From positions 1 through 10,000 of the forward strand of contig JAIWOG010000035.1 of NCBI GenBank assembly GCA_020217035.1: DNA of 10,000 nucleotides, in the 5' to 3' direction. Below the pieces are notes generated by a model that was given only the letters and a program-made list of their open reading frames with translations, did no database searches and was not told the origin of the DNA. Positions 1 to 7,843 of the stretch are shown piece by piece. Position 1 is the stretch's first letter. Each line of letters opens with the position of its first letter. Position numbers and translations under genes: made by a program. The stretch is from Magnetospirillum sp. Its GTDB lineage: Bacteria; Pseudomonadota; Alphaproteobacteria; Rhodospirillales; Magnetospirillaceae.

Positions 1-309
1 AACCAGTTGATCATCCGTGGCCGCCAAGGCGAGGACGATCCCAGCCGCATCTTCCTGCATCGCGGTATCGCGGCGCGCCAGTTCCAGCGCGCTTTCGTGC
101 TGGCCGAGGGCATCGAGGTGCAGGGCGCCACCCTGGACAATGGCCTGCTGCACATCGACCTGTACCGCCCGCGCCCGGAACCCCGGGTGAAAAGCATTCC
201 CATCACCGGCGCCAGCCGCAGCCCCTTGGGCGAGTCCGGCCCGCGCACCATCGACGTGGCCGACGAGGACGTCCGCCGCATCCACTCCAAGGCCAGAACC
301 GGCCAGTGA
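1..309 (+). CDS. Hsp20-family small heat-shock protein, 3' part
   Basis: This is the C-terminal 102 residues of a small heat-shock protein; the gene starts before the window, and the reading frame is open from base 1. Small heat-shock proteins are ATP-independent holdases in the cytoplasm that bind unfolding proteins. The visible part carries the end of the alpha-crystallin domain, with the pattern L-D-N-G-L-L-H-I-D-L at residues 45-54 of the fragment, which matches the conserved G-x-L motif before the last strand. It is followed by the C-terminal extension with an I-P-I tripeptide (residues 66-68), the I-x-I motif that docks subunits into oligomers. The remaining tail is polar and charged, as usual for the family. 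The stop is 12 bases before the next gene, so the two are probably co-transcribed. A heat-shock promoter would lie outside the window. Confidence 0.88.
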   Translation, partial: NQLIIRGRQGEDDPSRIFLHRGIAARQFQRAFVLAEGIEVQGATLDNGLLHIDLYRPRPEPRVKSIPITGASRSPLGESGPRTIDVADEDVRRIHSKARTGQ

Positions 310-321
310 CGGAGGTCAGAA

Positions 322-558
322 ATGAGACACGAACACGATCATGATCCGCTACCGCCCCTGCATCAGGGCATGAGCGATTCCGATTTCGCCGCCTGGGGCA
401 CCCCCGGCTTGGCCTTCGTCAAGCGCGTGGTGGTCGACAACCAAACCAGCTGGTCCATCCACGCCGCCGACGGCACCGCCATTGGTGTGGCCCCCAACCG
501 GGAAATCGCCCTGGCCGCCATCATCCAGCACGAGTTGGAAGCCGCCAGCGTGCATTGA
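322..558 (+). CDS. DUF1150 family protein
   Basis: A 78-residue protein that I recognise as DUF1150, a small alphaproteobacterial family of unknown biochemical function whose genes commonly sit directly behind Hsp20 genes, as here. The core runs from the M-S-D-S-D-F-A-A-W-G segment to the C-terminal helix (N-R-E-I-A-L-A-A-I-I-Q-H-E-L). It has no signal peptide or membrane segment. The N-terminus is rich in His and Asp (H-E-H-D-H-D-H), which could bind metal but is not a known family motif. The ATG start is well supported by GGAGG at 311-315, six bases upstream. The conserved pairing with Hsp20 suggests a role in stress response or regulation of the chaperone, but this is inference from gene neighbourhood only. 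Confidence 0.85.
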   Translation: MRHEHDHDPLPPLHQGMSDSDFAAWGTPGLAFVKRVVVDNQTSWSIHAADGTAIGVAPNREIALAAIIQHELEAASVH

Positions 559-567
559 CGCTTCCCC

Positions 568-637
568 TCCGTCATTGCCGGGCTTGACCCGGCAATCCCA
601 ATACGTGGACCCCCGGATCAAGTCCGGGGGTGACGGA
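568..637. repeat. Bipartite palindromic intergenic repeat
   Basis: A 70-base element with two perfect hairpins side by side. The first has 9-base arms at 574-582 and 588-596 around the loop CTTGA. The second has 8-base arms at 610-617 and 623-630 around the loop TCAAG, the reverse complement of the first loop. The outer ends TCCGTCA (568-574) and TGACGGA (631-637) also match as an inverted repeat, so the whole element can fold as one long imperfect stem. It resembles the dispersed GTCATTGCCGGG-type palindromes seen between genes of many alphaproteobacteria. It lies between convergent genes and may help end transcription or stabilise mRNA 3' ends. Confidence 0.75.
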
Positions 638-638
638 T

Positions 639-664
639 AAAAAAGGCCGGCATCTCTGCCGGCC
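639..664 (-). terminator. Rho-independent terminator of the minus-strand gene cluster
   Basis: An 8-base perfect GC-rich stem (arms 645-652 and 657-664, loop TCTC) is followed on the minus strand by six T (complement of A at 639-644). It lies 24 bases past the stop of the lyase gene. The plus strand has no T-run after the stem, so it should act on the minus strand only. Confidence 0.85.
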
Positions 665-688
665 CTTAAGAGCGAAGTTTTGCGGGGC

Positions 689-1738
689 TTACAGCCCGTA
701 CTTTTCCGCCATCACAGGGTCCTTGGCGGCGACGACGCGGGCCAGGTCGACGATGACCTTGGCCTGCTTCCAGGTGGCGTCGTCCTGCATCTTGCCGTCG
801 ATCATCACCGCGCCGGTGCCATCGGGCATGGCGTCCAGGATCTTCTTGGCGAAGATCACCTCGTCGGCGTCGGGGCTGAACACCTTCTTGGCGATGTCGA
901 TCTGACTGGGGTGCAGGCTCCAGGCGCCGGCGCAGCCCAGCAGGAAGGCGTTGCGGAACTGGGCTTCACAGGCCGGGCTGTCCGAGAAGTCGCCGAACGG
1001 GCCATAGAACGCCTTGATGCCGGCGGACTGGCAGGCGTCCACCATCTTGGCGACGGTGTAGTGCCACAGATCCTGCTGGAACAGGGTGCGCGGAGCCTCG
1101 CCCTGGGCATCCTGCAACACGCCGTAGAACGGGTGGCCGCCGCCGACGCGGGTGGTCTTCATGCCGCGCGACGCCGCCAGGTCGGCCGGGCCCAGGCTCA
1201 TGCCGTGCATGCGCGGGGACGCTTGGGCGATGGCGGCGACGTTTTCGACACCCAGCGCGGTTTCCAGGATGGCGTGGATCATGATGGGGCGCTTGACGCC
1301 ATGCTTCGCCTCCAACTGGGCCAGCAACTGGTCCAGATAATGGATGTCCCAGGGGCCTTCCACCTTGGGCAGCATGACCACGTCCAGCTTGTCGCCGGCT
1401 TCGGCGACCAAGGTGGTGACGTCGTCCAGGAACCACGGGCTGTTCAGGCAGTTGACGCGGGTCCACAGCCCGGTGCCGCAGGACGGGTCCCAGGCGCGGG
1501 CCACTTCGACGAAACCGGCGCGGGCCGCTTCCTTGGCGTCAGCCGGGATAGCATCTTCCAGATTGCCCAGCAGCACGTCGACATTCTTGGCCATGTCGTT
1601 CGCCTTGGCCCGCATCTTTTCCACATGCGGCGGGAAGAAATGGATCATGCGCTCCAGCTTCACCGGCAGTTCGCGATAGGGCGCGGGCGCACCGATGGCC
1701 AACGGCTCGAAGAACTTCTTGGGCGGCTTGATGGACAT
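689..1738 (-). CDS. mcl: L-malyl-CoA/beta-methylmalyl-CoA lyase, Chloroflexus type
   Basis: A 349-residue CitE/HpcH-family lyase, which reversibly splits malyl-CoA to acetyl-CoA and glyoxylate and beta-methylmalyl-CoA to propionyl-CoA and glyoxylate, using Mg2+. From memory it is close over its whole length to the Chloroflexus aurantiacus lyase of the 3-hydroxypropionate bi-cycle: H-F-F-P-P-H-V-E-K near residue 33, G-N-L-E-D-A-I-P (58-65), P-K-V-E-G-P-W-D (124-131) and the C-terminal [16 protein letters not shown]. It is unlike the shorter Rhodobacter Mcl1 (about 318 residues). Likely metal ligands are E159 in H-A-I-L-E-T and D186 in G-P-A-D-L-A-A-S, spaced as in the family. The ATG at 1738 is preferred because family similarity begins there and AGAGG precedes it; an upstream in-frame ATG at 1804 would add 22 atypical residues. 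The mutase gene nearby supports a role in propionyl-CoA metabolism. The exact substrate range is not readable from sequence. Confidence 0.87.
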   Translation of the reverse strand: MSIKPPKKFFEPLAIGAPAPYRELPVKLERMIHFFPPHVEKMRAKANDMAKNVDVLLGNLEDAIPADAKEAARAGFVEVARAWDPSCGTGLWTRVNCLNSPWFLDDVTTLVAEAGDKLDVVMLPKVEGPWDIHYLDQLLAQLEAKHGVKRPIMIHAILETALGVENVAAIAQASPRMHGMSLGPADLAASRGMKTTRVGGGHPFYGVLQDAQGEAPRTLFQQDLWHYTVAKMVDACQSAGIKAFYGPFGDFSDSPACEAQFRNAFLLGCAGAWSLHPSQIDIAKKVFSPDADEVIFAKKILDAMPDGTGAVMIDGKMQDDATWKQAKVIVDLARVVAAKDPVMAEKYGL

Positions 1739-1777
1739 GATGCGCAATCCTCTTTCGGCAAAAACCATTGGGGCGCA

Positions 1778-1806
1778 ATAATGATGCGCCAGTGTGCGCC
1801 GCACAA
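1778..1806 (-). promoter_or_regulatory. Possible promoter and operator of the lyase gene
   Basis: On the minus strand, TTGTGC (1801-1806) and CATTAT (1778-1783) are 17 bases apart, a weak sigma-70-like pair (3 of 6 and 4 of 6 matches). An inverted repeat GGCGCA (1772-1777) / TGCGCC (1785-1790) brackets the -10 box, and TGCGCC recurs at 1795-1800. This could be a regulator site over the promoter. The evidence is only pattern and position. Confidence 0.3.
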
Positions 1807-1817
1807 GAGGAATGTTG

Positions 1818-4502
1818 TCAGCGATAAGGGGTGGATTGATACGGCCGACGGTCCTTTTCGGGAAGCAGATTCAACAAGTCGTCAAAGGCATATGTCTGCG
1901 GTCGCCCCAGCGGGAGTAAAATGTCCTTGGTTGACTGGAGCGAGGGCAAATCGTAAATGGCCTCGGCGGCCGAGCGAATACCTTTGATCGCGTTGATCGC
2001 CCCGAAATTCTTGGGAACATTGGGCACCAAATCATCCTTGGCAAGTCCCATCCGCCACAAAAGCCAACGGCAAGAATCGCTGGCATATTTGCAAATCTTC
2101 GGTTCGAGCTGCTGCAAGGTATTGGCGGCAAGCTTCAGCAAATCGCTGTGAATATGGCCTGTCGGACCGTCACTCATGCCCCGAAGGCAAAGCAGGGTGC
2201 CAAACGTGAGGTGGTCCGCCAGTCCTTCTTGCGCCATGTGCCATTCCAAAAGCCCTTCCCGTGATTGGGCCATGATGACGGCGTTGCGGTGACAGAATGC
2301 CAAGGACTCATCAGGGGACTTGGCCAGGCGCAAGGCGCGGGCATGCAGGGCGCAGACTTCGGACTGGGCCGGTTTGACCTCCAACAGGCTTTGGGTGATG
2401 GGCAAGGCCCAGTTGCGGTGGTGTTGCAAAAAGTGTTCGACGATCTGTCGCCATTTCTGACTATCCGGATGATTCCAATCCCGGCACTGCAAGGTGGATC
2501 GTGCCAGACGGCGAAAATAGTCACCGACGCTGTTTTCGTCCCAAACCGTCCCGATATCCAGGACCCGTCTGGCAATGCTGGGATGGCGGGTCAGGATGTA
2601 TTCGTTGTCCCGCCACAAGGTTTCCGACGACAAGGCGGGCCACAAATCCTGATGAAACACATGGGCCTGCAAACCCAAGGCCGAAGCAAGGACCGTTTCA
2701 GCCACACCATCCGACGTGACGGCCTGCATGGCGGCGACCATGGCATAGGCATCGAACAGCTTCGGGTCGCTGTTCTTCATCCCCTTCAGAAAGATACTGA
2801 GCCGGGGGTCACCCTCCCCTCCATCAGCGTTTTGCAGGGCAGCCCCTAACAAGCTGCCTGCAAAAGTGTCGCTTTTATTGGTCGCCGCGATCAGGGCGCT
2901 GACGTTGCCGTCGTCGGTCTTGCCGCTGGCGACGCAGATCTTTAGCGCGTCAGCTTCGTCATGCAAACCAGTGATCGGAACATCCTTCATGTCTGCGAAA
3001 GTTCCGATTTTTTTTCGGCTCTTGTGCCATTGCAATTGGTGCGTGACCAACAGGACCGTCACGGGAGAGGCATTGGAGCTTAGGAACGCGATCAGCTCTT
3101 CTGGGGTGATCGTCGGCAAGTCGATCAACACAAGGCTTCGTTCGGTTGAAATCAATGCGGCAAGCTCAACGAACTGGGCGGTTGTCGCCCTTGGCTGAAA
3201 CCACACCCTCCAACCACTGTCCGCAGCCATTTTGGCGGCTTGCAAGGCGGCGGTGGTTTTTCCTTCGCCGCAGGGACCGTAAACCCAGATCACCGTCGAT
3301 GTCTGGGCGTATTCATCGATGGATTGGATCTGATCGAAGATACGGTCGGCAGCCGCCAATCGGGCGATGTCCGGTGCCAAGGCAATGGCCGGGCTTGACA
3401 ATCCTCCGGCGAAAAAGGTCGCCAAAGACTGGGGGGACGCGGGGTTTGTCGAAAAGTCGTTCAGCAAACGCCAATGATGGGTTTCGGTCGTCGCTGGGGT
3501 GGTGGGGCTGCGACCAGGCAGCCACGCCCAAAAACGGTTTTTCCCGTGGACCTGGGCTTTCGGGTCGAACAGGGCGGTGTCGAAATACCACCCGCCATCG
3601 GTTTGGTGTTTAAGGGGTTCCAGGAACAGCTTTCCCGAAAACAGGTCAGCCTCGGCCCACATCAAGCCATTGGGCTTGTCTGGGGTGGCATGGGCCTGGA
3701 ATGCCGCTGTGGCCTGAACGGAATAACTGAGCAGCGCCTCGCCACGAGGTTGGCCGATGGTGCTTTGATGCAGGTGGCCATGCAGATACAGAACCTGCTG
3801 TTTCCTCAGCAACCGCCGCATATCTTCGACATCTTTTTGGATCAACGTCTCCAGGGGATGGTGACCCAAGGCGATGATCAAATCGGGGTTTTCTTTCGCC
3901 ACCTCGATCAGCGTATGACGAACCAGATCGACGCCTGGACTGGTCGTGCCGTAATCATCCTGGTTTGGCGGGGATTTCTTCCCAACACACAGCCACGCCG
4001 TGTTGAAGCCGATTACGGCGATTTTCTTGCCCTCTTTTTGAATAAGGCTGTGCACACCGCCCAGCTTGGAATCGAGCCAGTTGTCAGCCCAGGCGCCCGC
4101 ACCCCATTTTTTGGCGAAAGTCGCATAAGCCCCGAAACGCACCTGGGCGGTACATCTGCGCTTACGTTGTCCCGCATCGTCGGCTTGGAAAAATGTGTCT
4201 TGTTCGTCTTCTGGGATGCTGCTGCCCAAATCCCGGTCCAGATCATGGTTGCCCGGCACCATGAAAAACGGCCTAGCCTCTCCTAAAATAGATTTCAACG
4301 GGCCTAGGAATCTCGATTCGAGTAGGGCGAATTGAGAAGCTTGACCGGACCAGACAAAGTCTCCGGTCATGAAGACGGCATCGGGACCGTGGCCGTTGTC
4401 CATCTGCTCTTGGACATGCTTCAGGATCGCGGCGTAGACGATGTCGCTGCCATGCGATGACTTTTCATGAATGTCTGAAAGATGCAACCACCGAAACGCC
4501 AT
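1818..4502 (-). CDS. Metallophosphoesterase-P-loop NTPase fusion (STAND-like)
   Basis: An 894-residue multidomain protein of no function known to me. Residues 1-270 are a calcineurin-like metallophosphoesterase with every metal-binding motif present: D10-x-H12, G-D48, G-N-H-D (84-87), G-H-H-P (213-216) and G-H-L-H (242-245). The opening W-L-H-L-S-D-I-H resembles cyclic-nucleotide phosphodiesterase/nuclease-type members. Residues 271-375 are a linker or accessory sheet. Residues about 375-560 form a P-loop NTPase: G-P-C-G-E-G-K-T-T (409-417, K415), Walker B L-V-L-I-D (D461), and V-T-H-Q (486-489) at the sensor position. The rest, about 560-894, looks helical and possibly repeat-forming. There is no signal peptide or membrane segment, so it is cytoplasmic. 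The ATG at 4502 has AGGGTGG upstream. GC is 30 of 60 bases at both 2041-2100 and 3001-3060, well below the neighbours, suggesting acquisition. Effector-NTPase-helical layout fits STAND-type conflict proteins; DNA repair or signalling remain possible. Confidence 0.85.
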   Translation of the reverse strand: MAFRWLHLSDIHEKSSHGSDIVYAAILKHVQEQMDNGHGPDAVFMTGDFVWSGQASQFALLESRFLGPLKSILGEARPFFMVPGNHDLDRDLGSSIPEDEQDTFFQADDAGQRKRRCTAQVRFGAYATFAKKWGAGAWADNWLDSKLGGVHSLIQKEGKKIAVIGFNTAWLCVGKKSPPNQDDYGTTSPGVDLVRHTLIEVAKENPDLIIALGHHPLETLIQKDVEDMRRLLRKQQVLYLHGHLHQSTIGQPRGEALLSYSVQATAAFQAHATPDKPNGLMWAEADLFSGKLFLEPLKHQTDGGWYFDTALFDPKAQVHGKNRFWAWLPGRSPTTPATTETHHWRLLNDFSTNPASPQSLATFFAGGLSSPAIALAPDIARLAAADRIFDQIQSIDEYAQTSTVIWVYGPCGEGKTTAALQAAKMAADSGWRVWFQPRATTAQFVELAALISTERSLVLIDLPTITPEELIAFLSSNASPVTVLLVTHQLQWHKSRKKIGTFADMKDVPITGLHDEADALKICVASGKTDDGNVSALIAATNKSDTFAGSLLGAALQNADGGEGDPRLSIFLKGMKNSDPKLFDAYAMVAAMQAVTSDGVAETVLASALGLQAHVFHQDLWPALSSETLWRDNEYILTRHPSIARRVLDIGTVWDENSVGDYFRRLARSTLQCRDWNHPDSQKWRQIVEHFLQHHRNWALPITQSLLEVKPAQSEVCALHARALRLAKSPDESLAFCHRNAVIMAQSREGLLEWHMAQEGLADHLTFGTLLCLRGMSDGPTGHIHSDLLKLAANTLQQLEPKICKYASDSCRWLLWRMGLAKDDLVPNVPKNFGAINAIKGIRSAAEAIYDLPSLQSTKDILLPLGRPQTYAFDDLLNLLPEKDRRPYQSTPYR

Positions 4503-4530
4503 CGCCCCGCCACCCTATCCGCAAAACGCG

Positions 4531-4552
4531 TGCAAATTGCAGTCTTGCAAAA
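4531..4552. promoter_or_regulatory. Clustered TTGCA/TGCAA half-sites, possible operator
   Basis: Upstream of the fusion gene, within its 75-base leader gap, TGCAA and TTGCA alternate: the near-perfect palindrome TGCAAATTGCA (4531-4541) is followed by TTGCAAAA (4545-4552). The stretch is AT-rich against its surroundings. It could bind a regulator of the fusion gene. It superficially resembles the TTTGCAAA sites of the short-chain acyl-CoA regulator PccR, but the spacing does not match. No convincing -35/-10 pair was found here. Confidence 0.25.
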
Positions 4553-4577
4553 GTTTAAGTGGCGAGCAAACGAGTTT

Positions 4578-5477
4578 CTACCAGCCCTGCTTCAGCCCGT
4601 GGGCGATATCGGCGTAATCGGGTTCGTTGTCCGGGCACAACACGCCGTGGCGCATCAAGAAGTCGGTGATCACCAAATTGACGTTGAACTTGAAGTCCTG
4701 GGTGTCGCGGACGCGGTGCGCCACCTCTTCGATATCCATCAGGGTGAAGTGCTCGACCTCGCCGTCGGTGTTGTTGGGGGTGAAGCTGGCGGGCACTTCC
4801 AGGTCGTAGCAATACATGACATCGGGCTTCAGGCCCCATTGGTCTTCCAGGCAATAGGAAATGACGCCGACCGGTTTGGCGGTGCGGGCCAATCCTTCCG
4901 GGATGTCGGCTTCCTCGGCCGCTTCCTTGACCAAGTTGTCCATCAAGGACAGATGTGCCGGCTGGCCGCCGGCCACCAAATTGTCCAGCTTGCCAGGCGC
5001 CACCGCCTTGTCCACGGCGCGTTTGGCCACCCACAATTTCAACTTGCCGCCGTCGCGGACGAAGCCGTTGACGTGCACACCGAAGGCACGGATACCGAAC
5101 AGGCTGACGACGCCGCGGTCGATCGTCATCAAGGGGGCGTCGGAAAACCGGCGGGCGACGCGATAGCGTTCGCCGCGCAAGGACGGCGTCTTCCATTGGG
5201 TGGCCAGTTCCTGGCACACCCGGTCCACCGCCGCCGAGCGATCGTCGGGTGCGGCCAGTCGTGGGTGCAGGCCGACCATGTCCTCGGACACGGCGAAGGT
5301 GTCGGCATGATGTTCCAGATGCCAGGCGACGTCGCCGCGCACCCAGCCCACATGCTGGCCGTCCACCACCAAGGGGCGGAAACGGTCCAGATCATGCCGG
5401 TTGCAGGCGGCGATGTGATCCAGGAAAGCCATGGCGCAAGGAAAACGCAAAGCGCACAGCGCGGTCAAGGGCGTCAT
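4578..5477 (-). CDS. Nudix hydrolase with N-terminal DUF4743 domain
   Basis: A 299-residue protein of the DUF4743-Nudix type, related to the N-terminal half of yeast Tnr3 and the yeast YJR142W protein, which hydrolyse thiamine diphosphate derivatives. Residues about 17-130 are the DUF4743 part (F-L-D-H-I-A-A-C-N-R-H-D-L). The Nudix fold follows, with its box at 170-192. The box is altered: the first Glu is L176, the Arg is K184 and the late Gly is D191, while E185 and the metal-binding pair E188-E189 are kept. Such a relaxed box is usual for this subfamily as I recall it, so activity on oxidised thiamine diphosphate or a similar diphosphate is plausible but unproven. The ATG at 5477 has AAGGGA six bases upstream; an ATG at 5432 fits the start of family similarity but lacks a clear ribosome site. 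It precedes the fusion gene by 75 bases on the same strand. Confidence 0.85.
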   Translation of the reverse strand: MTPLTALCALRFPCAMAFLDHIAACNRHDLDRFRPLVVDGQHVGWVRGDVAWHLEHHADTFAVSEDMVGLHPRLAAPDDRSAAVDRVCQELATQWKTPSLRGERYRVARRFSDAPLMTIDRGVVSLFGIRAFGVHVNGFVRDGGKLKLWVAKRAVDKAVAPGKLDNLVAGGQPAHLSLMDNLVKEAAEEADIPEGLARTAKPVGVISYCLEDQWGLKPDVMYCYDLEVPASFTPNNTDGEVEHFTLMDIEEVAHRVRDTQDFKFNVNLVITDFLMRHGVLCPDNEPDYADIAHGLKQGW

Positions 5478-5604
5478 GCCTGTCCCTTGGGGTTCGCATG
5501 GGTCTGCACAACCAACCCTGGGGTTGCCGGAAAAACCGGCAGTCCGTGACCGAAATGCCGATTTTTTTATTGCGATTTCAGCGGGCTAGACTCTTTTCCA
5601 AGAA

Positions 5605-5633
5605 TGGACGTAAGGATACCCAGCGGCTATACT
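5605..5633 (+). promoter_or_regulatory. Sigma-70-type promoter of the mutase gene
   Basis: TGGACG (5605-5610, 4 of 6 match to TTGACA) and TATACT (5628-5633, 5 of 6 match to TATAAT) are separated by exactly 17 bases. This predicts a transcript start near 5640 and a leader of about 37 bases. No other good pair was seen in the 199-base gap shared with the divergent Nudix gene. Confidence 0.55.
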
Positions 5634-5676
5634 CCGCCCCTCTCGGGGTTGAGACAAAAGGTTTCTGGAGGAAAAA

Positions 5677-7827
5677 ATGAGCGAGTTCGCGAAAAAGACC
5701 CTTGCCGATTGGGATGCGCTGGCGTCCAAGGATTTGAAGGGCGCGTCGCCGGAAACCCTGAACTGGGAAACCCCCGAAGGCATCCTGGTCAAGCCGCTTT
5801 ACACCGCCGCCGATCTGGAAGGCATGGAAGACCTGGACACCCTGCCCGGCTTCCCGCCCTTCCTGCGCGGACCGCGCGCCACCATGTACGCGGCCAAGCC
5901 GTGGACGGTGCGCCAGTATGCCGGTTTCTCCACCGCCGAGGAATCCAACGCCTTCTACCGCAAGAACCTGGCCGCCGGCCAGCAGGGCGTGTCGGTGGCC
6001 TTCGACCTGGCCACCCACCGTGGCTATGACAGCGACCATCCGCGCGTCGTCGGCGACGTGGGCAAGGCCGGTGTGGCCATCGATTCCGTCGAAGACATGA
6101 AGATCCTGTTCGACGGCATCCCGCTGGACAAGATGTCGGTCTCGATGACCATGAACGGCGCCGTTCTTCCCGTGCTGGCCGGCTATATCGTCGCCGCCGA
6201 GGAACAGGGCGTGTCGCAGGACCAGTTGTCGGGCACCATCCAGAACGACATCCTGAAGGAATTCATGGTCCGCAACACCTATATCTACCCGCCGGGACCA
6301 AGCATGCGGATCATCGCCGACATCATCGAGTACACCTCGAAGAACATGCCCAAGTTCAACTCGATTTCCATTTCCGGCTACCACATGCAGGAAGCCGGCG
6401 CCACCGCCGTCCAGGAACTGGCCTTCACCCTGGCCGACGGCCTGGAATACGTGCGTGCCGCCCTGGGCCGTGGCCTGAAGATCGACGATTTCGCCGGCCG
6501 CCTGAGCTTCTTCTGGGCGATTGGCATGAACTTCTTCATGGAAATCGCCAAGATGCGGGCCGGCCGCCTGTTGTGGGCCCGCATCATCAAGCAGTTCGAC
6601 CCGCAAAAGCCGTCTTCCATGGCGCTCAGGACCCACTGCCAGACCTCGGGCGTGTCCTTGACCGAAAAGGACGCCTACAACAACGTCATCCGCACCACCA
6701 TCGAAGCCATGGCGGCGGTGCTGGGCGGCACCCAAAGCTTGCACACCAACGCGCTGGACGAAGCCATCGCGCTGCCGACGCCGTTCTCGGCCCGCATCGC
6801 CCGCAACACCCAGTTGATCATCCAGGAAGAGACCGGCATCCCCCATGTGGTCGACCCGCTGGCCGGTTCCTATTACGTGGAAAGCCTGACCCACGCCTTG
6901 GCCGAGGAAGCCTGGAAGCTGATCCAGGAAGTGGAAGAACTGGGCGGCATGACCAAGGCGGTGGAATCCGGCATGCCGAAGATGAAGATCGAGGAAGCCG
7001 CCGCCCGCCGTCAGGCCCGCATCGACCGGGGCGAGGAAGTGGTGGTCGGCGTCAACAAGTACCAGCCCGCCGAAGAAGCCCCCATCGAGATCCTGGACGT
7101 GGACAACGCCAAGGTCCGCGAAGCCCAGATCGCGCGCCTCAAGCAGATCAAGGCCAGCCGCGACCAGGCCAAGGTGGACGCGGCCCTGGCAGCCCTGACC
7201 CAGGCCGCCGAATCGGGCGAAGGCAATCTGCTGGAATTGTCGGTCAATGCCAGCCGGGCACGCGCCACCGTCGGCGAAATCTCGGATGCCATGGAAAAGG
7301 CCTTCACCCGTCACCGCGCCGTCAACCGCACCATCTCGGGCGTCTATGGCGGCGTCTACAAGGATGACGCCGGCTTCGCCAAGTTGAAAGCCGACATCGA
7401 CGGCTTCGCGCGTGATGAAGGCCGTCGTCCGCGCATGCTGGTGGTCAAGATGGGCCAGGACGGTCACGATCGCGGCGCCAAGGTCATTGCCACCGCCTTC
7501 GCCGATATCGGTTTCGACGTGGACGTCGGCCCGCTGTTCCAGACCCCCGACGAAGCCGCCCGCCAGGCCATCGAGAACGACGTCCACATCGTCGCCGCCT
7601 CGTCGCTGGCCGCCGGTCACAAGACCCTGGTTCCCCAATTGATCGAGGAACTGAAGAAGCAGGGCGCCGGCGACATCCTGGTGGTTACCGGCGGCGTCAT
7701 CCCGCAGCAGGATTACGACTTCCTGTACAAGGCGGGCGTCGCCGCCGTCTACGGCCCCGGCACCAACATCCCCAAGGCCGCCGCCGAGATCCTGGAATTG
7801 CTGAAGAAGCAGAAATCCGCCGCATAA
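5677..7827 (+). CDS. scpA: Methylmalonyl-CoA mutase, large (catalytic) subunit
   Basis: A complete 716-residue adenosylcobalamin-dependent mutase that isomerises (R)-methylmalonyl-CoA to succinyl-CoA, the last step of propionyl-CoA assimilation, in the cytoplasm. Residues about 1-560 form the substrate-binding TIM barrel, with Y94 in [11 protein letters not shown] and the motif [17 protein letters not shown]236 in [10 protein letters not shown] corresponds to the catalytic His. Residues about 585-716 are the B12-binding domain with D595-x-H597-x-x-G600, whose His is the lower cobalt ligand. The length matches the large subunit of the family and of homodimeric bacterial enzymes. The start is fixed by TGGAGG (5666-5671), five bases before the ATG. 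It is transcribed alone: a promoter lies just upstream and a hairpin just downstream, with no small subunit, epimerase or MeaB gene adjacent in the window. The symbol could equally be mutB or mcm. Confidence 0.96.
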   Translation: MSEFAKKTLADWDALASKDLKGASPETLNWETPEGILVKPLYTAADLEGMEDLDTLPGFPPFLRGPRATMYAAKPWTVRQYAGFSTAEESNAFYRKNLAAGQQGVSVAFDLATHRGYDSDHPRVVGDVGKAGVAIDSVEDMKILFDGIPLDKMSVSMTMNGAVLPVLAGYIVAAEEQGVSQDQLSGTIQNDILKEFMVRNTYIYPPGPSMRIIADIIEYTSKNMPKFNSISISGYHMQEAGATAVQELAFTLADGLEYVRAALGRGLKIDDFAGRLSFFWAIGMNFFMEIAKMRAGRLLWARIIKQFDPQKPSSMALRTHCQTSGVSLTEKDAYNNVIRTTIEAMAAVLGGTQSLHTNALDEAIALPTPFSARIARNTQLIIQEETGIPHVVDPLAGSYYVESLTHALAEEAWKLIQEVEELGGMTKAVESGMPKMKIEEAAARRQARIDRGEEVVVGVNKYQPAEEAPIEILDVDNAKVREAQIARLKQIKASRDQAKVDAALAALTQAAESGEGNLLELSVNASRARATVGEISDAMEKAFTRHRAVNRTISGVYGGVYKDDAGFAKLKADIDGFARDEGRRPRMLVVKMGQDGHDRGAKVIATAFADIGFDVDVGPLFQTPDEAARQAIENDVHIVAASSLAAGHKTLVPQLIEELKKQGAGDILVVTGGVIPQQDYDFLYKAGVAAVYGPGTNIPKAAAEILELLKKQKSAA

Positions 7828-7843
7828 ACATCGCTGCCCCATG

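Noticed and set aside
680..1987. A 435-codon open frame on the plus strand opposite the lyase gene
   Set aside because: It is antisense to a well-recognised enzyme and runs into the 3' end of the fusion gene; its composition is that of a high-GC shadow frame.
4531..4552. A PccR/ScfR-type acyl-CoA regulator site (TTTGCAAA-N4-TTTGCAAA)
   Set aside because: Half-site spacing and sequence do not fit, and no such site is seen before the mutase or lyase genes, where it would make sense.
4482..5549. A 355-codon open frame on the plus strand opposite the Nudix gene
   Set aside because: It overlaps the Nudix gene entirely, has no recognisable domain and shows the Val/Gly/His-rich composition of an antisense shadow.
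5537..5568. Possible terminator: CGGCA/TGCCG arms followed by seven T
   Set aside because: The stem is only five bases with a 14-base loop, and no plus-strand gene precedes it; it lies between divergent genes.
5578..7842. A 754-codon open frame on the minus strand opposite the mutase gene
   Set aside because: It is antisense to a certain gene, its translation is Gly/Asp/His-rich low-complexity sequence, and it mirrors the strong third-position GC bias of the mutase codons.
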